A stretch of DNA of 64,000 bases, from assembly GCA_052034625.1 (NCBI GenBank), contig JBPOII010000009.1:53173-117172 (forward strand). The letters run 5' to 3'. Under the pieces are notes generated by a model. That model saw only the letters and a list, made by a program, of their open reading frames with translations. It was not told the origin of the DNA and did not search any database. Shown piece by piece: positions 9,401-18,616 of the stretch (positions within the stretch are counted from its first letter, which is position 1; each line of letters begins with the position of its first letter). This stretch comes from JAVBLP01 sp052034625 (lineage in GTDB: Bacteria; Elusimicrobiota; Endomicrobiia; Endomicrobiales; Endomicrobiaceae). The position numbers and the translations under genes are program-made.

Positions 9401-12400
9401 GCTGATTGGCATTGGCAGTCAATGCCGCCCATTCATCAAAAAGCGTTCCAAAATTCGGTCCTCTGTAAATATTTAACATTATAAGGTCTAAAGCCTGTAT
9501 TTTTGCATAATCTTCAAAATCCTGTCTTGTAGGTATCTCACCATGTACTACAGCCACTATCCTTTCAGGACTAAGCTGTTTTGCCGTTGTAGCGGCCTCA
9601 TCAAGAATAGTAAGCCATTTCTCTTTGCTGCCAAACCAATCATCATAATGATAATTATATTCATTCCCAAAAACCCACATAAGTATTGCAGGGTGATCGG
9701 CAAAAGCTTCTATATATGTTTTATAAAAACCTCTCATATAAGTTTTATTTATTTCACTATCATACCCGCCTGTAATATCAATTCTTGAATCAAACCCAAC
9801 AGTTACCGTTATACCTTCTTGGGCAAATCTGTCAAGCATATACAGCGTTTTTTCATAATCCATCTCGCCATTATCCTTGTAAGCGGCAAGAGGTCTGTAA
9901 GTCCTTATGGCATTGGCGTTTAATGATTTCAGCAATAGAATATCTTCTTCAAAATTTTCGTAAAACTCAAGTCCATACTTATCTACAGAATAGCATACAC
10001 CCCTGATTTCATAATCTATCTCTATTCCATCATCATCGGTAACTATAATTTTATACCCGTCTACTTCCGAAAACCCAACCAGAGATATATTCTGTTCAAT
10101 CACTTCCTCTTGAGTTTCCCATTGTGTTTTTTCATCGGGAGACATATCCAAAACAAAGAAGAATGAAAGGGCAGCTATAATAATCGCGGCAATAACAAAA
10201 ATATACAATGCCCCTCTGACCAATTTTTTGATCATAGCCTTTTTCTCCGGCTTTTCGTTTGCGAACTTTAATATCTTTGAATTTACTGCTTTAAAGATAT
10301 TGACAATAAAATGTGCCGGTATAGTACCTAACAAAGTAGCAGCTACTATTATAAGCCCGGTATTCAAAGGCAGATAAAATAAAAGAACCGCATCTATAAA
10401 CAAAGAAACGGCATAAACAGCAAGTATAGATCGTTTCGCCGCAGATTTACTTATTCCTGAATGTGATTCAATAAAAGCCTTTGGTTTAAATATCAGGAAT
10501 GCTTCCATTAAAGGTGCTGCGAAAAAGGAAATAAGTTCAGTATATTTGTCAATTGATGAGGATTTTTCGCCTCTGCCTATAAGCTTAAAGAATGGCTCTA
10601 CTATACGTTTCTTTACCGTTTCTTTTGTTTTGTCAGCTATCATAAAACCAGGGTCATTGCTTGCCGCCTTTTCAAGTTCTTCAATAGATATTATCTCAAC
10701 TTTTGCTTTATCTTTATCATACTTTATACCGAAAGATATGCTATTATCAGCGTCATGAATATAGTTATATTTAAAATATGCAATTTCACCGTTAAATGAT
10801 ATATATTCAAATGAAGCATTAAGTTCTTGAGATTCTTTGTTTATTTTACGTGCGACTTTTATAGGAGCAAGACCTCCTTCAAATTCTGCAAGTATTCTGC
10901 CGCATACAAAATCTTCAGTTATGGTAAAGTTATAATCAGTAGGATTTATACCCATAAGCTTTTGAGCATAAGGCCTTAATGCCAATGCATTAGCTGATAT
11001 ATCAGCAGCTTCTGCCAGAATATAATTGTTATAAATATTTTCATAATTTTCACTTATAGAATTGACTGAAGGGGTAACTACAAGATATGATATTTTATTC
11101 TCTTTAAAAATATTGCTAAGACCTTTTGTGTGGAAACCTCCGGTAATGACTATTTTAGCTTTTTTTCCCTTTTTTAAGGCTTCAAAAAATAATTCCGACT
11201 CATTTTGTATATCAAACTCAAAAACAGCACTCTCATCTCTTTGCGGCATTTTGCCGAAAAGCATTTTATAAAAAATTATATCTCTTTCTGTATTAGCCGC
11301 ATAATATTCACTCAAAACGGTATTCATACCGTTTTCTTTCATTTTGCCGCTAAGTCCTGTATATTTATCCAGAATAAGAAAAAAATCTTCCCTGTTTTTT
11401 TCAAAAACACTTAGATTTTCAGATGTAATATTGCCGGATATATAATTTTTAAAATTTTCACTTTGTAGCAAAAGGAATAAAATATCTCTTTCAGAGTTAT
11501 TTGAAGAATTAAGATAAAGGAGTTCATATAAGGCATTCTGTTCTGTTTCAATGAGTGATATTATATTGTTTCGACTCATCAGATAGGACAATCTTGCCGT
11601 ATTATATATCTGCGGATATTTTAAAACGTCAAAAGAATGGAGTGAATTCAAAAAAGAACATAATTCAAATACATCACTTGCATTTTTTACTGATTGCATT
11701 ATTGAAATATAATCATTTCTTGAAAACATTGATTTAGCATCTGAAAGAAAAGTATTAACTTCAAAAAATGTTTTTTCTCTGCTTAATTTTGAAGAAATTT
11801 CGGAAATTTCAAGAAAAACATCTATTTTATCTGAGGAAATGCCGTTTTTCTGAAGCATTTTTCGCATTTTGCCAAAATAAACTTTATCGCTGATCTGTCC
11901 GCTTCTGTGCTTTGTAGAAAAATCAAGCATCATTATTGATTCTTTTGACAAATACAATTCTTTCAAAACTTCTATTTTCGCATCCAATTCATCTTTTATC
12001 AATTGCATATCATCTTGTTTTGAAAGTATCTCAGCTAATCTTTCAATATTTTTTTCATAAAGTTCTTTATCTTCAAGCCCTTTAAGCGAGTTCTTATTTT
12101 TTCTCAGTGCAAAATATTCAGCTCCCGTCATTTGTCCTGAATCAATAAGAGTTTTTAAAAGATCTTCTCTGCGTTCTTCATTAACATTATTTATCCAACC
12201 AAGATCAATTTTACCAATGCCGCCTTCTATATAAATATCTTCAATCTCATACCTTTCTGTAAAAAAATCAATTATTTTTGCGATATTATACTGTGCAGAA
12301 GGATTACAATGCAGATCTTGTATATTAATTACAAGATCGCCATCATTAAAAAACTTCGACTCTCCTATCTTTGCTTTAGTGAAAGGAAACTGTATATGAT

Positions 12401-12542
12401 TTTCAATAAGAGAAGAGACAGTAACAGGCTTTTTGGCTATAGCTGCACACAAATCGGAAAAAGTACCGGTAAGCAAAAAACAAAAAGCTACAAAAGCAGC
12501 AACCGATTTACGTAAAAAGAAAGAATTTTCATGTTTTTTCAT
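6477..12542 (-). CDS. Giant exported protein: ChaN/EreA-like module, membrane region, GH2/GH5-type glycosidase barrel, large C-terminal region
   Basis: 2021 residues. Residues 10-35 form a signal peptide or anchor. Residues about 70-500 match the shared N-terminal module of the 23459-32008 giant (INIQDLHC, then EGG, then TGGFHTKGL), resembling the EreA/ChaN/TraB-TIKI fold by motif order; this is inference. About 665-800 holds several membrane helices with a decayed CPBP-protease pattern (PLMEAF, HFIVN). About 815-1140 is a (beta/alpha)8 glycosidase with acid/base E961 in WVFGNEY and nucleophile E1053 in ISEFG, so clan GH-A (GH2/GH5 type). About 1190-1305 looks like a beta-sandwich carbohydrate-binding domain. 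The last 600 residues are unrecognised. A hairpin (12546-12559) lies directly before the ATG and no clear Shine-Dalgarno is seen. Substrate is unknown. Confidence 0.8.
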   Translation of the reverse strand: MKKHENSFFLRKSVAAFVAFCFLLTGTFSDLCAAIAKKPVTVSSLIENHIQFPFTKAKIGESKFFNDGDLVINIQDLHCNPSAQYNIAKIIDFFTERYEIEDIYIEGGIGKIDLGWINNVNEERREDLLKTLIDSGQMTGAEYFALRKNKNSLKGLEDKELYEKNIERLAEILSKQDDMQLIKDELDAKIEVLKELYLSKESIMMLDFSTKHRSGQISDKVYFGKMRKMLQKNGISSDKIDVFLEISEISSKLSREKTFFEVNTFLSDAKSMFSRNDYISIMQSVKNASDVFELCSFLNSLHSFDVLKYPQIYNTARLSYLMSRNNIISLIETEQNALYELLYLNSSNNSERDILFLLLQSENFKNYISGNITSENLSVFEKNREDFFLILDKYTGLSGKMKENGMNTVLSEYYAANTERDIIFYKMLFGKMPQRDESAVFEFDIQNESELFFEALKKGKKAKIVITGGFHTKGLSNIFKENKISYLVVTPSVNSISENYENIYNNYILAEAADISANALALRPYAQKLMGINPTDYNFTITEDFVCGRILAEFEGGLAPIKVARKINKESQELNASFEYISFNGEIAYFKYNYIHDADNSISFGIKYDKDKAKVEIISIEELEKAASNDPGFMIADKTKETVKKRIVEPFFKLIGRGEKSSSIDKYTELISFFAAPLMEAFLIFKPKAFIESHSGISKSAAKRSILAVYAVSLFIDAVLLFYLPLNTGLIIVAATLLGTIPAHFIVNIFKAVNSKILKFANEKPEKKAMIKKLVRGALYIFVIAAIIIAALSFFFVLDMSPDEKTQWETQEEVIEQNISLVGFSEVDGYKIIVTDDDGIEIDYEIRGVCYSVDKYGLEFYENFEEDILLLKSLNANAIRTYRPLAAYKDNGEMDYEKTLYMLDRFAQEGITVTVGFDSRIDITGGYDSEINKTYMRGFYKTYIEAFADHPAILMWVFGNEYNYHYDDWFGSKEKWLTILDEAATTAKQLSPERIVAVVHGEIPTRQDFEDYAKIQALDLIMLNIYRGPNFGTLFDEWAALTANANQPIIISEFGRSSVGGKGRDTSLLQAKWAKSMWTDIDARNDSIGAGAFFFSLKDESWKTDHELSGTIGSEAHLGLFTEDGEAKEAAKILSEAWGGTLPVSEVDYESVGTFRPTAEGVLTKYPWYGREWPANEPEKEEWRTNSMQFEDAVAVHPDGIVRITLKLASSSGLQDPKFMVQLLDTHSSNNANIGVYQEIFHFPAGNDYFTVEIPAIEFEKRYVDLSTINRVNILTGKKVFGQSLNGNNTVSTEVLWLEMTVIPEASLKSQNIPQPSGSASIYKLLYPTSYSMFTKPILLESLQPAGGAVKEVLTYSAVEKNFSGITPLAIIGSFFIQAFAAGRKLQKRSFISAGKKVVSGKAKILKKEGLNILSFMPVSKNTNIMETGIKITDTAETGKLLVGKELFDVYADFSSEGIIELYYDGILEDTINENDVYLAMASWIKENKNVQNALNINEAFNIDIFDIATPVSLEEIAAANEEYKDTVFVYGKKAYKNGFAIVSFGGILELLTIASGMLNTEKRKGKYKKPAVFAITYENAELLQNEEIFKVNADNGIDTFVIRDISNKDAVRTALILSEKYNIRLIYEADAEDVYYTGLGDFNDLDLDGIRINAAKYTGSLTGLRDWIEEVAAALKRVNKNAVVGFIAPGKTQEVFTGDFFKKAGILECVIYTPSQIAANAGNLKGSNLWIIIDNDASKQSEIRDDSRLEKAIEEVSKSDIALLDVNNSILNSIDVKKKNKNAFFSFIKKVSSFRNADRKISSFDKGKDIARALAENLEKISVQGVLDIVNNKSLSGTEKINMTEQLLRDLDLNRKITTDTVLDIDKYYEGILEGLLEANADKYFEAEFIFKERRDKDYALKYIIEAQKLINSADTNIDVLMKKIQEEDINTDNIPVELLDFILDIQHIDTVDGVAVIREAMGYLSEFSDKVKGNNDAEKLIAVNMLRFIDMISDRKIALSKEASSIMNIRGIRQILTSA

Positions 12543-12642
12543 ATATTAGACTCATCTAATAAGAGAATTAATAAATAATAATAGCTATACTTTATAGTCT
12601 AAGACAAATAGATAAATAAAACAATAAAAAAGTGATAGTGTT

Positions 12643-14286
12643 TTACTTTTTACGTTCAGCAAAAACTCTTATAAGGTTGCTTGTAGAGCAATCGTGCTTA
12701 TTTTCGGCTTTTCCAGTAAGTTCAGGAAGAATAATATTTGCTAATACTTTGCCCAATTCTACGCCCCATTGATCAAAGCTGTTTACTCTCCACATAATGC
12801 CTTGCGTGAATATTTTATGTTCATATATTGCAATAAGCGCGCCAAGTGTTTTTGGTGTAAGCTCATTTATCAAAATGCTGTTTGTAGGTCTATTCCCATC
12901 AAATACTTTATGTGGCGTCAGCATCTCTATATCTTCTTTTGAAGCTCCGCTTTTTGTTAAATTTTCTGTGACTTGCTCTTTGGTAAGACCAAATGCCAAA
13001 GCTTCTGTCTGAGCAAAATAATTTGCCATAAGCTTTTCATGATGATCGCCGACTCTTTCCGGCGGATTTATAAACCCTATAAAATCGCAAGGGATAAATT
13101 TTGTTCCCTGATGAATAAGCTGGTAAAATGAATGCTGGCCATTGGTTCCGGGTTCACCCCAGATTATAGGTCCGGTCTCATAATCTACCCTGTCGCCTTC
13201 CCTATTTATTGTTTTGCCGTTGCTTTCCATATCTCCCTGCTGCAAATATGCGCTGAATCTGTGAAGATACTGGCTATATGGAAGAACGGCATAGCTTGCC
13301 GCATTAAAAAAGTTATTGTACCAAAACCCTAACATAGCCATAATGACCGGAATATTTTTTTCGTACGGAGTATTTAAAAAATGATTATCTATATAATGTG
13401 CACCTTCAAGAAGTTCGACAAATTTATCAAAACCGATCGAGCATGCTATAGGAAGCCCTATTGCAGACCATAAAGAGTATCTTCCGCCTACAAAATCCCA
13501 AAATTCAAACATGTTTTTTTCATCTATACCGAACTCTTTTACTTTTTTAGTGTTTGTAGAAAGAGCGACAAAATGATTTGTTACGGCATTATCACCAAGT
13601 TTTTTCGTGAGCCATTCTCTGGCTGTCAAGGCATTGGTGATAGTTTCAAGAGTTGTGAATGTTTTTGAAGCTACTATGAAAAGAGTTGTTTCGGGATCAA
13701 GTTGTTTTAAAGTTTCATAAATATCCGCTCCATCAATATTTGAAACAAAATGAACTTCAGGTCCGTCAGCATAATATTTAAGTGCTTCACAAACCATTTT
13801 AGGTCCGAGATCCGACCCGCCTATACCTATATTTACAACATCAGTTATTTTCTTTCCCGTAATTCCCATCCATTTTCCGCTTCTGAGTTCATCGCTGAAA
13901 ACCTCCATTTTATCAAGGACGGCATTGATCTCAGGCATAATGTCTTTTCCATCAACATAGATAGGCGTATTACTCCTATTCCTAAGTGCGGTGTGAAGGA
14001 CAGCTCTTTTTTCTGTCCAATTTATCTTTTCTCCGGAAAACATTTTTTTTGCATATTCGCTAACTCCTGCAGCTTTAACAAAATCTGTCAAAAGAGTGAA
14101 AGTTTCAGAATTTATAATATTTTTTGAATAATCAAAAGTTATACCAAGCTCTTTATCATAAAGCGAAAAAGAGTCAAATCTATTTTCGTCCTTAAAAAGA
14201 TCTCTTATATGGAGGTCTTTAATGCTCTCTTTATGTTTTTTTAAATTTTCCCACTCTTGCGTTCTTGTAAGTTCAAATCTGCTCAT
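12643..14286 (-). CDS. pgi: Glucose-6-phosphate isomerase
   Basis: 547 residues, the usual length of the long bacterial form. It interconverts glucose 6-phosphate and fructose 6-phosphate in glycolysis and gluconeogenesis. Phosphosugar-binding NIGIGGSDLGP is at about residues 151-161. Signature 1 GGRYSLWSAIG and signature 2 FDQWGVELGK (catalytic Lys region) are intact, as is the QLIHQGTKFIPCD segment. It lies 6 bp downstream of the beta-barrel gene, suggesting one transcript with the antiporter, although no functional link is obvious. Confidence 0.97.
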   Translation of the reverse strand: MSRFELTRTQEWENLKKHKESIKDLHIRDLFKDENRFDSFSLYDKELGITFDYSKNIINSETFTLLTDFVKAAGVSEYAKKMFSGEKINWTEKRAVLHTALRNRSNTPIYVDGKDIMPEINAVLDKMEVFSDELRSGKWMGITGKKITDVVNIGIGGSDLGPKMVCEALKYYADGPEVHFVSNIDGADIYETLKQLDPETTLFIVASKTFTTLETITNALTAREWLTKKLGDNAVTNHFVALSTNTKKVKEFGIDEKNMFEFWDFVGGRYSLWSAIGLPIACSIGFDKFVELLEGAHYIDNHFLNTPYEKNIPVIMAMLGFWYNNFFNAASYAVLPYSQYLHRFSAYLQQGDMESNGKTINREGDRVDYETGPIIWGEPGTNGQHSFYQLIHQGTKFIPCDFIGFINPPERVGDHHEKLMANYFAQTEALAFGLTKEQVTENLTKSGASKEDIEMLTPHKVFDGNRPTNSILINELTPKTLGALIAIYEHKIFTQGIMWRVNSFDQWGVELGKVLANIILPELTGKAENKHDCSTSNLIRVFAERKK

Positions 14287-14292
14287 TTTATC

Positions 14293-14889
14293 TTAATTCT
14301 CCTCAGAGTTTTTAAATAATTTTAAAGCATCAATTCTATATCCTAATGTAAATCCTATTTTTGTATATTTCATTTCGATTGTATTTGGATCTTCAAATTC
14401 GGCAAAATGTTGTGAAGCAAAAAGTTCGCCTACGAAATTTTTATAATATGCACCGATTCCTCCACCCCAGTAGAGTCTGCCTTCCATATTCTCTCCTAAT
14501 GCATTCCATGCCAAAACATTATATCCGCCATTAAGCTTCACATAAGGTTTTGCCATATCCCATTCGCCCAATGGGTAAAATATCATAGAAGCATAAAGCG
14601 GAACAAAGGAAAAATCTGTATACGTTTCTTTGACCCACCCTCTATTAAATAAATAATCTATACCCGCACCCCAACTGAAATATTTAGATATTTCACCTCT
14701 TATTTCAAGCCCGATATTAAACCCGACTTTTGTTTCCTGCTCTTTTCCAGTATCATATGCAGTAGCAGGAGATCCGTCATACATAATGTTTGTTGGGATA
14801 TCCACTCCGGCTTTAGGGATTATATCCAAAGCCAAAGATGCTGAAGCTGTAAAAGTAATAATTGACAACACAATAAAAAATTTTTTCAT
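14293..14889 (-). CDS. Predicted outer-membrane beta-barrel protein
   Basis: 198 residues. Residues 1-20 are a signal peptide (MKKFFIVLSIITFTASASLA). The rest alternates hydrophobic and polar residues with frequent Gly and aromatic positions (FNIGLEIRGEISKYFSWGAGIDYLF, split here by eye as adjacent strands) and ends in IGFTLGYRIDAL, like small 8-strand porin-like/OmpA-type barrels. No catalytic motif is seen. Its ATG overlaps the antiporter stop by 4 bp (ATGA), so translation is probably coupled to that gene. Confidence 0.65.
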   Translation of the reverse strand: MKKFFIVLSIITFTASASLALDIIPKAGVDIPTNIMYDGSPATAYDTGKEQETKVGFNIGLEIRGEISKYFSWGAGIDYLFNRGWVKETYTDFSFVPLYASMIFYPLGEWDMAKPYVKLNGGYNVLAWNALGENMEGRLYWGGGIGAYYKNFVGELFASQHFAEFEDPNTIEMKYTKIGFTLGYRIDALKLFKNSEEN

Positions 14890-16373
14890 TTATTTGCCTC
14901 CGTTTTTTCCTCTATAGTCTCACTTAAAATATTCTGTATTTCTTTTAAATCTTCATCCGTTCCAAGAGCAAGCAGAACATCACCTTCGGATATAACTGTA
15001 GAGCCATTTGGGATAAGGAATTTATCTCCTCTTGAAATAAGAGCTACTAAGCTTCTTGAAGGTAAATGAAGTTCAACTATTTTTTTCCCTATCGATTTAG
15101 ATTTCTCAGGAACTATGATTTCAAATAAATCAGCATTAATGCCGTCCATTTGTTCAAATTCTATAGGATAGCGTTTTTTTTCTGACAAAGGATTACTTAA
15201 TTTAAGCCAATCTGATACTTTACCTAAAGAAACACCTTGTACTAAAGCTGAAGTAAAAACAATAAAAAACACTATATTAAAGATTTTATTTGCATCGGGT
15301 ATTCCATATACAAAAGGAAATATAGCCAAAATAATGGGAACAGCTCCTCTTAAACCAACCCAGGAAACCATTATTTTCTCATTAAGTTTAAAGTCTGAAA
15401 AAGCTGAACATATAAATACGGCAACAGGTCTTGCTATAAACATCAAAACAAGAGAAGCAAGGATCCCGCCTCCTAAAATAGGAACAAGTTCAGAAGGTTT
15501 CAACATCAATCCCAAGGCAAGGAACATAGTTATCTGCATAAGCCATGCAACTCCTTCCTGAAAGCGCATAAGACTTTTTTTATGTACAAAATTATGATTA
15601 CCTATAACTATTCCGGCTACATAAGCGGCTAAATATCCGCTGCCTTTTATAAAAGCAGTTATTGAATATATAAGTAAAACCAATGCCATTAAAAGTACGG
15701 GGTAAAGCCCTTCATAGTCAAGATTTATTTTATTTATCACTTTTACAGCAAGCCAGCCTAAAACAATACCGGCAATTAAACCTATACCCATTTGAAGAAA
15801 AAAGTCTATTACAAGGAATAACGGGGTTTCATCCGGAGATACAATCAGCGTCAATGCACTTACGGTTAAAAATACAGCCATGGGATCATTGCTTGCCGAT
15901 TCGAACTCTAATAAAGAACTCAGTTTTTTCTTAAGACTTATGTTTTTAGATCTTAGTATAGAAAATACAGCGGCGGCATCGGTAGATGAAACAATAGAAC
16001 CTAAAAGAAAAGCTTCTTTCCAACCAAACCCGAATATCCAGTGAGAGAACAGAGCAAAAATAACAGCTGTTATAAAAACACCGAGTGTCGCTAAAACAGT
16101 ACTGAGTTTTACAACAGGTTTTACGTCTTGCCAATTTGTACTTATGCCGCCTGAGAAAAGTATATAAGATAAAGCTACTATACCTATAAGATTTATAAGG
16201 TCATAATTTTCAATAGTTATTTTGCCTATACCTTCGCTTCCTGCCAAAACACCTATAAAAAGAAAAACAAGTAAAGCTGGTACGCCGAGTTTACCTGAGG
16301 TTTTACTTGCAAAAACGCTGAAAAAGACTAAAAGAGCAAATCCGAAAATTATCAATTCAAAATTAATACTCAT
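14886..16373 (-). CDS. CPA1-type K+ or Na+/H+ antiporter with TrkA-C domain (NhaP2/CvrA-like)
   Basis: 495 residues. About twelve membrane helices fill residues 1-385. The transport-core helices carry GSIVSSTDAAAVFSIL and LLEFESASNDPMAVF; the S-x-N-D-P and T-D motifs are typical of CPA1 exchangers. Residues about 405-490 form a soluble TrkA-C regulatory domain (FEIIVPEKSKSIGKKI...GDVLLALG), as in the NhaP2/CvrA potassium/proton antiporters. It acts in the inner membrane in ion and pH homeostasis. The ion cannot be fixed from sequence. Confidence 0.9.
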   Translation of the reverse strand: MSINFELIIFGFALLVFFSVFASKTSGKLGVPALLVFLFIGVLAGSEGIGKITIENYDLINLIGIVALSYILFSGGISTNWQDVKPVVKLSTVLATLGVFITAVIFALFSHWIFGFGWKEAFLLGSIVSSTDAAAVFSILRSKNISLKKKLSSLLEFESASNDPMAVFLTVSALTLIVSPDETPLFLVIDFFLQMGIGLIAGIVLGWLAVKVINKINLDYEGLYPVLLMALVLLIYSITAFIKGSGYLAAYVAGIVIGNHNFVHKKSLMRFQEGVAWLMQITMFLALGLMLKPSELVPILGGGILASLVLMFIARPVAVFICSAFSDFKLNEKIMVSWVGLRGAVPIILAIFPFVYGIPDANKIFNIVFFIVFTSALVQGVSLGKVSDWLKLSNPLSEKKRYPIEFEQMDGINADLFEIIVPEKSKSIGKKIVELHLPSRSLVALISRGDKFLIPNGSTVISEGDVLLALGTDEDLKEIQNILSETIEEKTEANK

Positions 16374-16524
16374 TGTTAAAAGCTCCGCACATTAGATTAG
16401 ATTATTGTTGTTTATTATATATTTTTGAGCGGTTTTTGTCTATTATTTAATAATTAAATAATTTAAGATTTGCCTTTTTTATAAATAAGTGGTAATAATA
16501 TATATCTTACTTAAGGAACAACTC

Positions 16525-17295
16525 ATGCGGATAGAAAGCCCTCAAAATGCAATTTTTAGATCGGTAATGGATTTAAAAGTTAAAAAAAAACGCGATGAAT
16601 CCGGACTTTTCCTAGTTGAAGGCAAAAAACAAATAGCTGAAATATCTGAAAATTGGAATATTAAGCAGTTTTTTATTTCAAATTCTTATAAAGATACTAT
16701 CCCTGAACATCCAAAAGTCTTTAGACTCAAAGACAATCTTTTCAACAAACTTTCATCAACTAAAACTCCGCAAGGTATAATTGCTATTGCCGAAATGAAA
16801 AGCTATTCGATTGAAAAATTGATTGAGAATACAGGCCTTTTTGTAATTCTTGAAAATATTCAGGACCCCGGAAATCTGGGTACTATTATACGCTCGGCAG
16901 ATGCTTTCGGCGTAAAAGCTGTTTTTGTTTCCAAAGAAAGTGCTGATATTTACTCAGATAAAACCATACGCTCTACTATGGGTTCTCTTTTTCACATCCC
17001 TGTTATAAACGAAATTGACATACCGGATTTACTGTCATTAATGAGAAAAAACTCTTTCAAGATATATGCTGCTTCGCTAAACGCAAAAAAAAGCATTGAT
17101 AAATATGAATTTTATTCTAAAAGTGCTATACTGATAGGAAATGAGGCAAACGGACTTCTTGAGGAAACTGAGAAAAACTCAGATTTTCTTTTCAAAATAC
17201 CTATGCCCGGCAATGCGGAATCTCTAAATGCTGCTGTTGCAGCATCAATTATTATGTATGAATTCTTAAAAAAATATAAAAGTGTAACATTTTGA
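16525..17295 (+). CDS. SpoU/TrmH family RNA 2'-O-methyltransferase
   Basis: 256 residues from the ATG at 16525, chosen over an upstream GTG (16489) because AAGGAA lies 7 nt before it. Residues about 1-95 form the substrate-binding L30e-like domain. The C-terminal SPOUT knot has the three family motifs: QDPGNLGTIIRSADAFG, ILIGNEANGL and IPMPGNAESLNAAVA. It should methylate a ribose in rRNA or tRNA with S-adenosylmethionine; the target base is not deducible. It is separated by 35 bp from the sigma factor gene. Confidence 0.92.
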   Translation: MRIESPQNAIFRSVMDLKVKKKRDESGLFLVEGKKQIAEISENWNIKQFFISNSYKDTIPEHPKVFRLKDNLFNKLSSTKTPQGIIAIAEMKSYSIEKLIENTGLFVILENIQDPGNLGTIIRSADAFGVKAVFVSKESADIYSDKTIRSTMGSLFHIPVINEIDIPDLLSLMRKNSFKIYAASLNAKKSIDKYEFYSKSAILIGNEANGLLEETEKNSDFLFKIPMPGNAESLNAAVAASIIMYEFLKKYKSVTF

Positions 17296-17330
17296 TAGAA
17301 AATTAGTCTAACTATAAGTGAGAGTAATGA

Positions 17331-17897
17331 ATGCTGAATGATTTAGAACTTGTTGAACTGACAAAAAGCGGTCATATTGAAGCATACGAATCTTTGATAA
17401 CGAAGTATAAAGATAAAGTATACAATATAGCTTTCTCTTTCACTTCTAATTTCAATGAAAGCGAAGATATAGCGCAAAATGCTTTTATTAAGGCTTATGT
17501 AAATCTTGATTCCTTTAAAGGAGATTCGGCTTTTTCTACTTGGCTTTACAGAATAACCGTAAATGAATGTTTTAACGGAATCAAAAAGAGAAAAAAGAAA
17601 CATATATCTTTTGATATGCCGATCATCGAAGGCGAAGATATAACATTAAAAGACATATTGACTGACAAAAATGCCGATACCGAACAAATACTGCTCTCTG
17701 AAGAAATTCAATATATGGTACGCTCTGCACTTATGGAACTGCCTGAAAAGTACAGAATGATAGTTACTCTTAGAGATATTGAAGATATGTCATATGAAGA
17801 AATATCAAAAATACTTAAAATATCAATGAATAAAGTAAAAGTATGGCTTTTCAGGGCAAGAAAAAAACTTAAAGAAGAGCTTGAAAAAAAAGGATAA
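17331..17897 (+). CDS. ECF-family RNA polymerase sigma factor
   Basis: 188 residues. Region 2 (about 25-95) has the core-binding and -10 recognition segment (EDIAQNAFIKAYVNLDSF, FSTWLYRITVNEC). Region 4 (about 125-180) is a helix-turn-helix (LPEKYRMIVTLRDIEDMSY, then ISKILKISMNKVKVWLFRAR). There is no region 1 or 3, as expected for an ECF sigma. The next two genes follow after 3 bp and 6 bp and encode membrane-bound proteins, one with CpxP/Spy-like features, so the operon looks like an envelope-stress regulon whose membrane proteins control the sigma factor. Confidence 0.93.
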   Translation: MLNDLELVELTKSGHIEAYESLITKYKDKVYNIAFSFTSNFNESEDIAQNAFIKAYVNLDSFKGDSAFSTWLYRITVNECFNGIKKRKKKHISFDMPIIEGEDITLKDILTDKNADTEQILLSEEIQYMVRSALMELPEKYRMIVTLRDIEDMSYEEISKILKISMNKVKVWLFRARKKLKEELEKKG

Positions 17898-17900
17898 TAG

Positions 17901-18227
17901 ATGAGATTTAAAAGTTTAAATGAAAATGATATAAAGAAAATCCTAAGCCTGCTTGACAAAAAAAGTCCGGCAGAAGACTTTGAGCATAGGGTTTTAAGCA
18001 GAATAGCCGACAAAGATTTTGTTCCAGGAATTTTTGAAGCTTTATTTAAAACCGCAAAAGTTTCTTTTATAGCAGCCGTATGTTTATTTTGCGTTTTTGC
18101 GACTTTTAACTATTTTATTCCCCCAAGCACCCAAAATAGCGGGATAGACAATATAGAAGCTCTCAATTATTATGTTTTCAAAGACAACTGTCCTGAAAAA
18201 AAGATGGTTGATATTATATTAGGATAA
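17901..18227 (+). CDS. Single-pass membrane protein, possible anti-sigma factor
   Basis: 108 residues. Residues 1-45 are charged and would be cytoplasmic, residues about 50-70 form one transmembrane helix (TAKVSFIAAVCLFCVFATF), and the remainder would be periplasmic. The topology and the place directly after an ECF sigma gene are those of a small anti-sigma factor. No zinc-binding HxxxCxxC motif is present, so it is not a canonical ZAS protein. The role is inferred from context. Confidence 0.6.
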   Translation: MRFKSLNENDIKKILSLLDKKSPAEDFEHRVLSRIADKDFVPGIFEALFKTAKVSFIAAVCLFCVFATFNYFIPPSTQNSGIDNIEALNYYVFKDNCPEKKMVDIILG

Positions 18228-18233
18228 CGGAAA

Positions 18234-18608
18234 ATGAAACTTTCAATAAAAATCAAAGCTCTTATTTTATGTGTTTTATTATTTTTTGCTGGCGGGGTAT
18301 GCGGATATATATTAAAAGATATACTAAACACTAAGACAGAGTACAACTTTCAATATAATTTTGAAAGGCTGGAGCCTTTAACGATAGAACTCGCTCTTAC
18401 CGATCTTCAAAAAGCACTTATGTTTAATATCCTTGCTGATAATAAGAATGCAATAAATGATATAATGAAACAAGTGGACCCTAAAATAAAAATACAGCTT
18501 CATATAATGAGAGAAAATATAAAAAACATTCTTGACGAACAGCAAAAAGAAAAGTATATTAAGTTACTTGAAGAACATGAAAGAAAAAGACTTGAAGAGT
18601 TAAATTAA
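18234..18608 (+). CDS. Membrane-anchored CpxP/Spy/ZraP-like periplasmic protein
   Basis: 124 residues. One N-terminal membrane anchor (about 7-27) is followed by a highly charged helical periplasmic domain with the LTDLQK...LHIMRENIKNILDEQQ pattern, close to the LTxxQ repeats of the CpxP/Spy and 'periplasmic heavy metal sensor' proteins, which act as chaperones or sensors of envelope damage. It is third in the ECF sigma operon, 6 bp after the putative anti-sigma gene, which fits a sensing role. Confidence 0.65.
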   Translation: MKLSIKIKALILCVLLFFAGGVCGYILKDILNTKTEYNFQYNFERLEPLTIELALTDLQKALMFNILADNKNAINDIMKQVDPKIKIQLHIMRENIKNILDEQQKEKYIKLLEEHERKRLEELN

Positions 18609-18616
18609 AGACAATT

